28,089 bases of DNA from assembly GCA_944372275.1 (NCBI GenBank), contig CALVYO010000002.1, forward strand, positions 1 through 28,089. The letters run 5' to 3'. The notes beneath the pieces are model-generated. The model was not told where the DNA came from and did not search any database. It was given only the letters and a program-made list of their open reading frames with translations. The stretch is from an uncultured Bacilli bacterium (GTDB lineage Bacteria; Bacillota_I; Bacilli_A; RF39; UBA660). A program made the translations under genes and the position numbers. This document shows, in pieces, positions 8,802-17,541 of the stretch (within the stretch, counting starts at the first letter, position 1; every line of letters begins with the position of its first letter).

Positions 8802-10084
8802 TCGTTCCATCCATATATTTTAATTAAACTTACATAAGGATACGAATAAGCGGAAATAGGATAATTTTCTAAATCAACAGTATTAGAGTTAACTAAAATA
8901 TCAACTGTTTTACCATCTACTTTATAATCTCCTATTACTACTAAAGCATGTCTTGTTGGACCAGTTGTTCCAACATGAATTACATCACCGGCTTCAGCAT
9001 AATATAAATTTACATCAACATCAGCACATAATCCATAACCAGTATTGTTTTTAGCATATTCTCTAAAATATGGAACATAAGTCCAAGTATAAACTAAACC
9101 ACTAGCTGTTTCATTTTCATTATATGAATAATCATAACCTTTCCATTGTAAATAATTTGCAGCACTACCATAATAATCCATAGGAACTCCCCCACTATGT
9201 ACAACATAAGAAGCAAAATTTTGACAATTAGAATCAAATTTAATCCATTCAGGATTTCTTTTATTTACCCAAACTGCTTGTTTCAAGGCTTCTTCACGAT
9301 TATATTCGTGATCACAAGTTTTTCTAATTATTCCTGTTCCATTTAAAAAATTATTATAATCTTCTTTATCTTTAATTAATTTTTCGTTTATTAAATTTAA
9401 ATAATTTTGTTTAATTTCATCTAATTTAGTTTTCCCACCACTATTATATAAATCCGTTATCATAACAAAGAAATCTTGTACTTTATTATATTTAGTTATT
9501 TTATATTCTCCATCTACTTTTTCTAAAGTAAATTCATTTTCAATGTTATATATTCTTGATTCAATATCTTTCATAAATTCAAAGTTCAAATAATTATTTT
9601 CTAGCACTGTAACATTTACTGTATTACCACTACTACTAACTTTAGTAAAGTCTAAATCATATTTAACTTTATCTAAAGATAAATCATTTGTTTTTAATTT
9701 TCTTGTTTCAATTAATAATGATAAAGCCGTTTGATTAATTAAGGCTTGCTCTGAACTACTATCTTTAAATAGATAAGTCATATCGTTTTCTTTTAATTCT
9801 TTTATAGAATTATAATAAACATTTAAAAATTCTACTATGACATTTTCAATCTCTTTATCTACATTTACTGTATATTTTATATCATTTAAATAACTAGTTC
9901 CTACTTCATCAGGTGTATCTTCTTCGTCAGGATTATCAATATTAGGATTATCACTTGGATTATCTATATTAGGATTTTCACTTGGATTATTTACTTCTTT
10001 TTTATTAAAAAACAAAAATAAACATATTACTATAATCGATAATATTATAAATAATATCAATTTAAATTTCATATTTTTTTTCAT
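8798..10084 (-). CDS. Cell-surface protein with C-terminal Amidase_6 domain
   Basis: A 428-residue protein. Residues 8-26 are a transmembrane anchor, then a low-complexity Asn/Pro/Asp linker with a 9-residue unit repeated (NPSENPNID, NPSDNPNID, NP), an uncharacterised alpha/beta region (70-250), and the putative amidase domain (about 258-428). The last has the family pattern HEYNREEALKQAVWVNKRNPEW, then DSNC287QNFASYVVHSGGVPM with the likely nucleophile Cys, and TRH379ALVVIG with the likely His. Members are thought to be NlpC/P60-like cysteine amidases; the target is probably peptidoglycan but is unproven here. ATG follows AGGTGG. It lies 58 bp after the gtrA-like gene, beyond a terminator, with its own promoter-like sequence, and is coupled to the 39-aa gene. 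Confidence 0.85.
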   Translation of the reverse strand: MKKNMKFKLILFIILSIIVICLFLFFNKKEVNNPSENPNIDNPSDNPNIDNPDEEDTPDEVGTSYLNDIKYTVNVDKEIENVIVEFLNVYYNSIKELKENDMTYLFKDSSSEQALINQTALSLLIETRKLKTNDLSLDKVKYDLDFTKVSSSGNTVNVTVLENNYLNFEFMKDIESRIYNIENEFTLEKVDGEYKITKYNKVQDFFVMITDLYNSGGKTKLDEIKQNYLNLINEKLIKDKEDYNNFLNGTGIIRKTCDHEYNREEALKQAVWVNKRNPEWIKFDSNCQNFASYVVHSGGVPMDYYGSAANYLQWKGYDYSYNENETASGLVYTWTYVPYFREYAKNNTGYGLCADVDVNLYYAEAGDVIHVGTTGPTRHALVVIGDYKVDGKTVDILVNSNTVDLENYPISAYSYPYVSLIKIYGWNE

Positions 10085-10101
10085 CTAAACCACCTATAAA
10101 A

Positions 10102-10130
10102 AGTATATCAAAAAAACTATTCTAAAACAA
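10102..10130 (-). promoter_or_regulatory. Promoter-like sequence for the amidase gene
   Basis: Minus-strand TTGTTT (10125-10130), 17-bp spacer, TATACT (10102-10107). The -35 sits in the loop of the upstream terminator. The -35 is weak. Confidence 0.35.
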
Positions 10131-10138
10131 GAATAGTT
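10109..10138 (-). terminator. Intrinsic terminator of the GT-C/GT2/gtrA operon
   Basis: A 9-bp stem (10115-10123 with 10130-10138), 6-nt loop, followed on the minus strand by seven Ts. It begins 5 bp after the gtrA-like stop codon. Confidence 0.85.
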
Positions 10139-10142
10139 AGAG

Positions 10143-10541
10143 TTAATCTTTCTTAAAGACAAATACTTTACTAAATACATAATTAGCCACAATAACGATT
10201 ACTTGGGCAATTATTTTAGTAATTAAATCATCAATATGTAACATATCGACAAATATATATAATATTATCATTTCAATTACTAACGAAATAATTCGAAAGA
10301 AGAAAAAACTAGTTATTTCTTTTACATTTTTTTTAGATTTACTTTCAAAGACAAATATTTTATTAGTTATATAAGCAAATAAAACGGCTAGTACCCACGA
10401 TAAAACATTACTTATTAAATAATCAATATTGAATACTTTAGCAAATAATGCATAAGTAACGATTGAAACGACAGTAGTTAAACCACCAAATATTAAATAA
10501 TTAATTATTTCTTTATATTTTTTATATAAATTATTTAACAT
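10143..10541 (-). CDS. GtrA-family small membrane protein
   Basis: A 132-residue protein with four hydrophobic segments (about 14-32, 38-58, 76-96, 103-126) and the GtrA pattern NYLIFGGLTTVVSIVTYALF at the start and ANYVFSKVFVFK at the end. GtrA proteins are thought to help move undecaprenyl-phosphate-linked sugars across the membrane for cell-envelope glycosylation. Its start overlaps the end of the GT2 gene by 11 bp, and the two probably act as a GtrA-GtrB pair that makes and flips a lipid-linked sugar donor for the GT-C protein encoded first in the operon. Confidence 0.9.
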   Translation of the reverse strand: MLNNLYKKYKEIINYLIFGGLTTVVSIVTYALFAKVFNIDYLISNVLSWVLAVLFAYITNKIFVFESKSKKNVKEITSFFFFRIISLVIEMIILYIFVDMLHIDDLITKIIAQVIVIVANYVFSKVFVFKKD

Positions 10542-11472
10542 CTTTTTCGGTCTCCTTAATTATATATACTGGTCTATTTTTAACTTCTAAATAAGTTTTT
10601 GATAGATATTGTCCCATTATACCTAAGCAAAATAATTGAACGCCACTAACAAAAAATATAATGCAGATAGTACTTGGCCAACCAGATACAGGATCACCAA
10701 ATATTAAGGTTTTAATAATGATAAATAAAATCATTATGAATGATACTATACAAAATAATATTCCTGCAATTGAAGAAATTAATAATGGTACTGTGGAAAA
10801 ACCAATGATACTTTCCATTGAATAAGCAAATAATTTCCAAAAATTCCATTTTGTAGTACCAGCTACTCGTTCGATATTTTCAAAAGTTAACCATTTAGTT
10901 TTAAATCCTACCCAACTAAATATTCCTTTTGAATACCTATTATATTCTTTTAATGATAAAATGGCATCGACCATTTGTCTTGACATTAATCTAAAATCTC
11001 TTGCTCCATCAACTATTGGTGTTTTTGATATTTTATTAATTATTTTATAATACCATTTAGTAGATAGTTTTAGAAAAAAAGAATAACCATTTCTTGAAAC
11101 ACTACGTGTTGCGACACAATCATAATCAGTTGTTTCTAAAGTTTCATACATTTCGATTAATAAATGAGGAGGATCTTGTAAATCGACATCCATCATACAA
11201 ACATAATCGCCAACTGAGGCCTCTAAACCGGCTAAAATACCGGCTTCTTTTCCAAAATTTTTTGAAAAAGATATATATCTTACTTGTTTATCTTTTTTAG
11301 CCATTTCCCTTAATATTTCTAAAGTACGATCTTTGGATCCATCATTGATAAATATTAATTCAAATTTAACTTTCTTCATTTCTTTCATTACTTTATTAAT
11401 TTCTTCATAAAAAATTGGTAATGATTCTTCTTCATTATAACAAGGTACGATAACACTTATTTTCTTTTCCAT
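10531..11472 (-). CDS. Polyprenyl-phosphate glycosyltransferase (GT2, GtrB/DPM1-like)
   Basis: A 313-residue enzyme expected to transfer a sugar from a nucleotide donor to undecaprenyl phosphate on the cytoplasmic face. It shows the GT-A opening ISVIVPCYNEEESL, the metal-binding D95-V-D97 in MMDVDLQDPP, an NDGS segment (43-46) and two C-terminal transmembrane helices (about 229-255 and 264-290), as in GtrB and YkcC-type proteins. ATG follows TTGGAGTG. Both ends overlap neighbours (16 bp with the GT-C gene, 11 bp with gtrA), so the three genes form a tight operon. The sugar cannot be read from sequence. Confidence 0.92.
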   Translation of the reverse strand: MEKKISVIVPCYNEEESLPIFYEEINKVMKEMKKVKFELIFINDGSKDRTLEILREMAKKDKQVRYISFSKNFGKEAGILAGLEASVGDYVCMMDVDLQDPPHLLIEMYETLETTDYDCVATRSVSRNGYSFFLKLSTKWYYKIINKISKTPIVDGARDFRLMSRQMVDAILSLKEYNRYSKGIFSWVGFKTKWLTFENIERVAGTTKWNFWKLFAYSMESIIGFSTVPLLISSIAGILFCIVSFIMILFIIIKTLIFGDPVSGWPSTICIIFFVSGVQLFCLGIMGQYLSKTYLEVKNRPVYIIKETEKDVK

Positions 11473-13031
11473 ACAAACACTCCAAATCCTATAATGCTAA
11501 TTAAAGAAACAATTTTAGATAATTCATCATATTTAGTCCCCGTAAAATCTAATTTATATGTACCACTTTCTAATTTAGTTTCAATAAAACCATTTTCATT
11601 TTCGTAAATATTTACTTTATTATTATTTTCATCTAATAAAGTATAACCGACATAATAAATTCGAGGTAATTCTACAGTCGCACTATTATCTACTTTAAAT
11701 TCTAAATATGGAACATCATCACTAATTATTTCAATATTAGTTTCTCCTTCTTTTACTATTATATCATGATTTCGATTATCATAATAGTCAATATTATCAG
11801 TAACATTAACAGGTAAATATTCTTTTTGGTATCCTAAGCCATACCAATATTCTAAATTATTAATATCGATTACTTCAGCAGTTGCTTGTTTTAAATTTGG
11901 TTGGGCTAATAAAACTAAAAATATTATTAACACTATACTTAACATTTTCTTATCATTAAATTTACTTATAGAAAGTGGAGCTAAAACACTCAATGCAACT
12001 GCTACAAAAGTAACAAACCGCCACGGAAATTGAACCATTCGCATTGATTTTGGTAATATATCCCAAGGAAATAAAACTGTCGATAGTATAAAACTAATTA
12101 TACCAAACGCTAAAATATAATTATAATAACGATTATTATATTGACGATATTTTTTAAAGGTAAAGAATAATAATATTAAAACAATTAAATCAATATAATA
12201 TCGTGTTTCACCTGTTCCCCATTTACTACCAATCATAAAATAATCAAATGGATTTAAAGCATTACCCCAAGTACCTTGGACCATAACACCTTCTTTAAAT
12301 ACATTATAATTGCCAAGTAATCTTTGTTCTAATAAGCATACTAAAAAAGGAGAAGTTATAGCTAAAATAAATATGGAAGCAATAATAAGTTGTTTTATAT
12401 ATTTGATACTTTCTTTATATTTAAAAATTAAAAATATTAAAATTAATACAGTCAAATAAGTCATTAATGTTAAGTGAGATAAGATACCCCCAACATAACC
12501 TATGACAAAAAATAAATAAAATCTTTTTTTATTATCATTAAATAATTCATATAATCCTAAAAAAATCAAAGGTATAAATATAAAAAGTAAACTTTCACCA
12601 ATTGCATCTCTTATATAAATATCTGATAAATGATATGGAAATAACATATAAATTATAGCTGATATCAATCCAATATAATTATTTTTAGATAATGTTTTTG
12701 CTAATAAAAACATACTAATTCCTGATAAAAATAAACCTATAAAATAAATTAGTTCAACGCTTATAACAGGGTTATTTATAGCCACATTTAAATAAGCAGC
12801 AGGATAGTGACTTAATGATGGATAAAACAAATTAGTTCCATAACCAAAATCATTGCCAATATTGCCAACTACTTTACTAGGATTTAAAAAATCTTTTTCT
12901 ATTTGTGTTGTTAGACTATCAATATTAGTTAAATGAAATTTAGTATCGTGACTAGATTTATATTCACTTGTAACCATTGGCATCATTACTAAAATAGATA
13001 CTGCTAAAATAATTAATATATATTTCTTCAT
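11457..13031 (-). CDS. GT-C-like polytopic membrane protein (6-PTPS-related / YfhO-type)
   Basis: A 524-residue protein with about ten to twelve hydrophobic segments and an extracytoplasmic C-terminal beta-rich domain (about 395-500) before a final helix. The first loop contains SSHDTKFHLTNIDSL and FGYGTNLFYPSLSHYPAAYL, matching the pattern of the membrane proteins annotated as 6-pyruvoyl-tetrahydropterin synthase related (PF10131), which are thought to be GT-C glycosyltransferases rather than pterin enzymes. It is first in an overlapping operon with GT2 and GtrA, the layout of three-component envelope glycosylation systems, so it is the likely transferase that moves the lipid-linked sugar to its acceptor. 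ATG at 13031 lies close behind GGTGA. Confidence 0.8.
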   Translation of the reverse strand: MKKYILIILAVSILVMMPMVTSEYKSSHDTKFHLTNIDSLTTQIEKDFLNPSKVVGNIGNDFGYGTNLFYPSLSHYPAAYLNVAINNPVISVELIYFIGLFLSGISMFLLAKTLSKNNYIGLISAIIYMLFPYHLSDIYIRDAIGESLLFIFIPLIFLGLYELFNDNKKRFYLFFVIGYVGGILSHLTLMTYLTVLILIFLIFKYKESIKYIKQLIIASIFILAITSPFLVCLLEQRLLGNYNVFKEGVMVQGTWGNALNPFDYFMIGSKWGTGETRYYIDLIVLILLFFTFKKYRQYNNRYYNYILAFGIISFILSTVLFPWDILPKSMRMVQFPWRFVTFVAVALSVLAPLSISKFNDKKMLSIVLIIFLVLLAQPNLKQATAEVIDINNLEYWYGLGYQKEYLPVNVTDNIDYYDNRNHDIIVKEGETNIEIISDDVPYLEFKVDNSATVELPRIYYVGYTLLDENNNKVNIYENENGFIETKLESGTYKLDFTGTKYDELSKIVSLISIIGFGVFVWKRK

Positions 13032-13048
13032 CTATATTCACCAAAATC

Positions 13049-13057
13049 ATTATACCA
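13049..13057 (-). promoter_or_regulatory. Extended -10 promoter of the GT-C/GT2/gtrA operon
   Basis: Minus-strand TGGTATAAT, a perfect -10 with the extended TG motif, 18 bp before the ATG. No good -35 is seen, as is usual for extended -10 promoters. Confidence 0.65.
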
Positions 13058-13119
13058 TAGTTTTAGTAAATAACATACCTATTTTATTTAATTGCATATA
13101 ATTATTATAGGTGAATAAC

Positions 13120-13773
13120 ATGGAAAAAAATTTAAAAAAAGCATATTATGTCATCATCGGTATTTTAATTTTATTATTTTTCAATAAAGAAGAAGAAGGA
13201 TTTTATAAAAATATTAAAATAATTGAAAATCCAGATGATATACTAGTTTTAGTTAATAAAAATAATCAACTATTAAGTAGTTACATTCCTAATAACTTAG
13301 AAAGTATTTCATTAAAATATGCTAACAAAGATAAATATTTAAAGAAAGAAGCAAAAATGGCCTTTGAAAAATTAAGTGAAGATGCTTCTAAATTAGGCTA
13401 CCGCATAGTTGCAGTTTCTGCTTATCGCGATTATAATTATCAAAATCAATTATTCAATTACTATGTTAAAGAAAAAGGATTAGAATATGCTTTAGAATGT
13501 TCTGCTAAACCTGGTCATTCTGAACATCAAACAGGTCTATCTTTAGATGTTGAAGGTTCTAATAAAGATTATGACTCTTTTGAAAATTCTAAAGAATTTG
13601 ATTGGATGAAAAATAATTCTTATAAATATGGTTTTATTTTAAGATATCCTAAAGGTAAAGAACATATAACTGGTTTTAAATATGAACCTTGGCACTATCG
13701 TTATGTCGGAAAAGATGTAGCCAAATACATTTATGAAAACGATTTAACATTAGAAGAATATTTTATGATATAA
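13120..13773 (+). CDS. VanY-family D-alanyl-D-alanine carboxypeptidase, membrane-anchored (copy 2)
   Basis: A 217-residue paralogue of the VanY protein at 7749, lacking that protein's extra N-terminal helical region. Residues 8-21 are a membrane anchor, then an M15B domain: SAYRDYNYQNQ, SEHQTGLSLD with zinc ligands H136 and D143, and E189-P-W-H192. I start at ATG 13120 behind AGGTGA, not at the GTG three codons earlier that forms part of that site. It is followed after 17 bp by a GT-C-type membrane protein gene, with which it is probably co-transcribed, and is divergent from the GT-C/GT2/gtrA operon. Confidence 0.92.
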   Translation: MEKNLKKAYYVIIGILILLFFNKEEEGFYKNIKIIENPDDILVLVNKNNQLLSSYIPNNLESISLKYANKDKYLKKEAKMAFEKLSEDASKLGYRIVAVSAYRDYNYQNQLFNYYVKEKGLEYALECSAKPGHSEHQTGLSLDVEGSNKDYDSFENSKEFDWMKNNSYKYGFILRYPKGKEHITGFKYEPWHYRYVGKDVAKYIYENDLTLEEYFMI

Positions 13774-13790
13774 TACTTTTAGGTGGTTTT

Positions 13791-15470
13791 ATGAAATACT
13801 TAAAAGAAAATAAATTTATCATTTTAACTATTGTTGTTTTGTGCGGATTAATGTTTTATTTTATAGATCAAAAACAAGGTTTTCACGAAGATGAAATATT
13901 TTCTTATGGTTCTAGCAATTATAAATATGATAATGTTTATCGCTGGTTTGGTTATGCTGAAGCCAATCAAGATATATTATATAATCAAGTTTTAAAAGGT
14001 AATATTATAAATAGAATTAATAATTTGATTAGATACAAAAATAATATTGATTCATTTACTAAGGATGAAACTTTGTCTAAAGAGATACCAACTTGGCGTT
14101 ATAAAGATGAAGCATTAGATTATTTAGCAATTCAAAAAGAAGATATTTTTAATTATTTTTCTGTTTATCAAAATCAAGCACGAGATGTTCATCCACCACT
14201 ATTCTATTATTTAGTCCATTTTATTTCGACTTTCTTTTATAATTGTTTCACTAAATATATAATTTTCACACTTAATTTAATTTTCTTTGTTGGTACATTA
14301 CTCGTTATTAAAAAAATAATGGAATCTTTAAATCATAAAGAATTAGTTATCCCTACTATGATTTTATACGGCGCTAGTATGGGTTGTATCAGTTCCGTTA
14401 TGTTTCAAAGAATGTATATGATGGTTACTTTCTTTAGTATTTTATATTTATATTTTATAATTAAATTTATTAAAGATGATTTTAAAATTAAAGATAAATT
14501 TTGGTTTGTTTTAACAATTATCTTAGGCTTTTTAACGCAATATTATTTTTGTATTTATATTGTATTAATATTTATTATATTATCAATTTATTTAATTACT
14601 ACTAAAAATTATAAAAAATGGTTTGATTTCTTTAAACTACATTTTGTATCAGCAATAATTGGTTTAATTATCTATCCTTTTGCTATTGAAGATATATTCT
14701 TCTCTTATCGTGGTATTGGTAATAGTGAAGTAAAAACAAAAACTTTTATTGAATGCTTACAATACTATGGTGATCAATTAATTAAATTATTTGGTTTACA
14801 AAATATTATTTATCTTATCATTATTTGTTTAATTATTGCAGTTATTCATAATGTAAATAAAAAAGAAATTATTAAAAATAAATTAAATATTTTTGTTATA
14901 TTTTTACCAATTATTTTATTTATAATTATCATTTCTAAAATAGCGCCTTTTTTAGGGGAAAACTATACTTCAAGATATATGATGTTATTATTTCCTATTG
15001 TAAGTATTGCTATTTTGTATATTTTAACTTTCTTATTCAAAGATAAAAAAACAATATTTGTTATCGCTTTATCTTTAAGTTTATTATTAACTATAAATGG
15101 TTTATATAACAATAGTCCTGTTTATTTATATAAAGATTATGAAAAAGTTATGGCCTTAGCTAAAGAAAATAGTGATAAATACTTTGTTTATGTATTTGAT
15201 AATTATTTTACTCACTTAAGTTCTCTACCAGAATTTAATACTTATAAGGCTTCATTAATTTTAAATAAAAATATTCACGATTTTAGTCTTGTAAATAATA
15301 AAGAATTAAATGAATCTAATGAATTTATTTTATGTATTAAAAATTGGTTAAATAAAGAGGAAATATTAGGTTTAGTGTTAGAAAAATCTGGTTACAATAA
15401 TTATGAAATACTATTAGAATTAAATAGTGATGTAGAATCAACTTATTATAAAATAACAAAATCCAACTAA
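13791..15470 (+). CDS. Polytopic membrane glycosyltransferase, GT-C type (GT39/ArnT-like)
   Basis: A 559-residue protein with an N-terminal helix (9-26), a long first extracytoplasmic loop (about 27-150) and roughly ten further helices. The loop starts FHEDEIFSYG, with the acidic pair typical of GT-C active sites, and ends DVHPPLFYYLVHF, the HPPL(F/Y)Y pattern of ArnT/PMT-like enzymes. Such enzymes transfer a sugar from polyprenyl phosphate to an outer-surface acceptor. ATG follows AGGTGG. It lies 17 bp behind vanY copy 2 and across from a GtrA/GtrB pair that could supply its donor. The acceptor is unknown. The stop codon sits in the loop of a shared terminator. Confidence 0.8.
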   Translation: MKYLKENKFIILTIVVLCGLMFYFIDQKQGFHEDEIFSYGSSNYKYDNVYRWFGYAEANQDILYNQVLKGNIINRINNLIRYKNNIDSFTKDETLSKEIPTWRYKDEALDYLAIQKEDIFNYFSVYQNQARDVHPPLFYYLVHFISTFFYNCFTKYIIFTLNLIFFVGTLLVIKKIMESLNHKELVIPTMILYGASMGCISSVMFQRMYMMVTFFSILYLYFIIKFIKDDFKIKDKFWFVLTIILGFLTQYYFCIYIVLIFIILSIYLITTKNYKKWFDFFKLHFVSAIIGLIIYPFAIEDIFFSYRGIGNSEVKTKTFIECLQYYGDQLIKLFGLQNIIYLIIICLIIAVIHNVNKKEIIKNKLNIFVIFLPIILFIIIISKIAPFLGENYTSRYMMLLFPIVSIAILYILTFLFKDKKTIFVIALSLSLLLTINGLYNNSPVYLYKDYEKVMALAKENSDKYFVYVFDNYFTHLSSLPEFNTYKASLILNKNIHDFSLVNNKELNESNEFILCIKNWLNKEEILGLVLEKSGYNNYEILLELNSDVESTYYKITKSN

Positions 15471-15483
15471 ATTGTTGGATTTT
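15458..15483. terminator. Bidirectional terminator between convergent genes
   Basis: A 10-bp perfect stem (15458-15467 with 15474-15483) with a 6-nt loop that contains the TAA of the GT-C gene. It serves that gene and the convergent CotD-like gene. Confidence 0.85.
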
Positions 15484-15484
15484 A

Positions 15485-15727
15485 TTATCTAAACATATTG
15501 CAACCGCAATCATCGTTTATAATTTGTGTTTCTTCAGAACAAGTATACTTTGGAGTATAACTATGAACATAATGAACACGATTAATCGTATGAGTATTTA
15601 TAGGACAAATATGTGGTACTTCACAATAAAAATCCTTTTCAACACAATTATTAACCATTGGTTCATAAATAGGTTCTACTGGTTGTGGCATAAATCCTTT
15701 ATTGCAACAACATCTTTTATTAAACAT
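15485..15727 (-). CDS. CotD-like cysteine-rich protein (spore coat family)
   Basis: An 80-residue protein with Cys-rich ends (KRCCCNKG at the start, DDCGCNMF at the end) around a core resembling the CotD spore-coat family: PHICPINTHTINRVHYVHSYTPKY. No signal peptide or membrane segment. A strong AAGGGGGAT site precedes the ATG. In Bacillus CotD is an inner spore-coat component made late in the mother cell. There are no other sporulation genes in this window, so a coat role cannot be confirmed; the family also appears in genomes not known to sporulate. Confidence 0.75.
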   Translation of the reverse strand: MFNKRCCCNKGFMPQPVEPIYEPMVNNCVEKDFYCEVPHICPINTHTINRVHYVHSYTPKYTCSEETQIINDDCGCNMFR

Positions 15728-15792
15728 TTTAATCCCCCTTACCTAGTTTATAATATGTTTTAATAAAATAGTTGTATATGTTTTTGTACTAA

Positions 15793-15819
15793 AAAATCAC
15801 TACTTTTTTAAGTGATTTT
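15793..15819 (-). terminator. Intrinsic terminator of the fic gene
   Basis: A 9-bp stem (15793-15801 with 15811-15819), 9-nt loop, then six Ts on the minus strand, 3 bp after the fic stop codon. Confidence 0.8.
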
Positions 15820-15821
15820 AT

Positions 15822-16556
15822 TTATTTTATTTCAAAATTCAATAATTTATTGCACATATTTTCATATAAATCTTGGGCGTGTTTAATAGTATCAATTAAA
15901 TACATTTTATCACTTTCATATTCTTTTAAACCTCTCATATAATAAAGTTTATCATCATCTAATATAATGAATGGCATAATATTATTTTTTAAACATTCTT
16001 TAAACATTATAATTCTACCAACACGACCATTTCCATCCCCAAATGGATGAATTCTTTCAAATCTAAAATGAAAATCAACTATATCTTCTAAAGTGATATT
16101 AGTATTAGAATTATATTCATTTAATAATTTTTCTATTTCTTTTTCAACATTTTCTGGTGCAGTAGTATTAATAACATTAATAGTACCAATTATATTAGGA
16201 ACAATTTTAAAACCACCAACATTATATCGAGGTTTTTCTTCAGCACTAGTATTTCTTTTTAAAATTTTATTCATTTCAATTATCATATCTTTAGTTAATA
16301 ATTCGTCGACATTATCCAATATATAATCAAATAATTTAAAATGATTTATAGATTCAATTAAATCATCTAATTTAATTAATTCATTATTTTTTGCAATAAA
16401 TGATCTAGTATCAAATATTGCTTCTGTTTGATCAAAAGATAATTTACTACCTTCAATTTTATTTGAATTATAAGAAAAAGTAATCTGTGAATAATAATAT
16501 ATATTTCCCTTAAATTTTGATTTTTTTTGATTAATTAATTCTTTTTTTATATCCAT
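15822..16556 (-). CDS. fic: Fic-domain protein (AMP transferase), class II with built-in inhibitory motif
   Basis: A 244-residue protein. The catalytic motif is complete: H170-PFGDGNGRVGR, with the invariant His that activates the target hydroxyl and the DGNGR loop that binds ATP. Fic enzymes usually add AMP to Ser, Thr or Tyr of target proteins. Near the N-terminus, SNKIEG (S31 to G36) fits the (S/T)xxxE(G/N) inhibitory motif, with E35 the expected blocking residue, so it is self-inhibited (class II) and needs no separate antitoxin; none is seen. A short ITFSYNSNKIEG segment is typical of house-keeping Fic proteins. The ATG follows GGAGG. It lies alone between terminators, beside the DpnII operon. 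Confidence 0.93.
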   Translation of the reverse strand: MDIKKELINQKKSKFKGNIYYYSQITFSYNSNKIEGSKLSFDQTEAIFDTRSFIAKNNELIKLDDLIESINHFKLFDYILDNVDELLTKDMIIEMNKILKRNTSAEEKPRYNVGGFKIVPNIIGTINVINTTAPENVEKEIEKLLNEYNSNTNITLEDIVDFHFRFERIHPFGDGNGRVGRIIMFKECLKNNIMPFIILDDDKLYYMRGLKEYESDKMYLIDTIKHAQDLYENMCNKLLNFEIK

Positions 16557-16632
16557 ATATTATCCTCCACTAAAATAATAATAACTAATCAACATTATTT
16601 ATACTTTAAAATAAAATAATTTTAATAACAGA

Positions 16633-16659
16633 ATTATTAGTTTTTATAAAACTAATAAT
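16633..16659 (-). terminator. Terminator-like hairpin after the DpnII operon
   Basis: A 12-bp perfect stem (16633-16644 with 16648-16659) with a 3-nt loop, 28 bp past the restriction enzyme stop. The T tract is poor. Confidence 0.6.
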
Positions 16660-16686
16660 GTATTTTTTATAAATTTATAATAATAG

Positions 16687-17541
16687 TCATATTTTTTCTA
16701 AAATACCATTTTCAAGATCATCAATGTTGTACATTGTTTCTAATTCATTAAATGTTTCTTCTAAATTCTTTTTTGCATTTTTCCAACCAATTCCATCAGT
16801 GAACCATATAAAAGTTAATTCTTTCACATTTTTTGCTTCTTTTGCTAACATCTTATAACTTCTGGCTGTTTCGTTCAATTTAGAACCTCCACTAACATAA
16901 AAATTAGCCTCTATAACATAAATTTGGTCATCTGTTTTAATAACAAAATCGAATCTTTTTGTTGATGTATTATTTCCAGACATTGCACTTAAATCAAGAT
17001 TCCATTTTTTCTCTATATCACTTAAATACATTTCTTTAAAGTAATTAACATTTTTTTTATAGCCTGCTTTTATAATATATGATTCAACCAAATTTTCCAT
17101 CAAATGACCACCACGATTTTTTCGGCCATTAGAATCTAAACCAACTTCTATTCCTAAAACATAATCATATAAATTATTTATAAGATGATTTTGAAGCAAG
17201 TCAAATAGTCCACTTTCTTTCATAAATCTAATATAATCTTTCATAGAATAAACCATTTTATCAAACTTAAATAAATATTCATTTATTTCATCTTTTATAA
17301 ATATTTCACTAGAACGAACTGCAAGTAATAACGGAATGCATTCTAAAGTTTCTGGATATTTAATTAAAATATTTTGAAATTTCTCTTCAATATTTTTACT
17401 ACCTATTAATGAGTTTAAAATATTAAGTTCTACTTTCAACTTATCAACATTTTTATATATTTTCTCAAAATCAACATAATAATTATAATCAGATATACTT
17501 TTTTTAAATTTACTTAACCATTTATTAAAATCTCTTTTCAC
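16687..17541 (-). CDS. dpnB: DpnII-type restriction endonuclease (cuts unmethylated GATC)
   Basis: A 284-residue enzyme that closely follows the DpnII family along its length: NKWL..YNYYVDF, NILNSLIGSKNIEE, SGLFDLLQNHLINNL, GIEVGLDSNGRKNRGG, KRFDFVIK, then EANFYVSGGSKLNETARSYKM. D198 and E211-A-N213 resemble a PD-(D/E)xK-like core. The family cuts before GATC in unmethylated DNA. Start: GTG 17541, because AGAAGGAGG ends 6 bases before it and the next residues match DpnII's beginning; a longer frame starting at an ATG seven codons upstream has no such site. The GTG overlaps the TAG stop of the preceding gene by one base, so expression should be coupled to it. The enzyme is encoded last, after both methylases, which favours protection before cutting. 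Confidence 0.93.
   Translation of the reverse strand: MKRDFNKWLSKFKKSISDYNYYVDFEKIYKNVDKLKVELNILNSLIGSKNIEEKFQNILIKYPETLECIPLLLAVRSSEIFIKDEINEYLFKFDKMVYSMKDYIRFMKESGLFDLLQNHLINNLYDYVLGIEVGLDSNGRKNRGGHLMENLVESYIIKAGYKKNVNYFKEMYLSDIEKKWNLDLSAMSGNNTSTKRFDFVIKTDDQIYVIEANFYVSGGSKLNETARSYKMLAKEAKNVKELTFIWFTDGIGWKNAKKNLEETFNELETMYNIDDLENGILEKI

Noticed and set aside
7749..13773. Vancomycin-resistance cluster
   Set aside because: Only VanY-type genes occur; no VanR/S, VanH, ligase or VanX is present.
15822..16556. Fic as the toxin of a Fic/FicA (Doc/Phd-like) pair
   Set aside because: No small antitoxin gene is adjacent and the protein carries its own N-terminal inhibitory motif.
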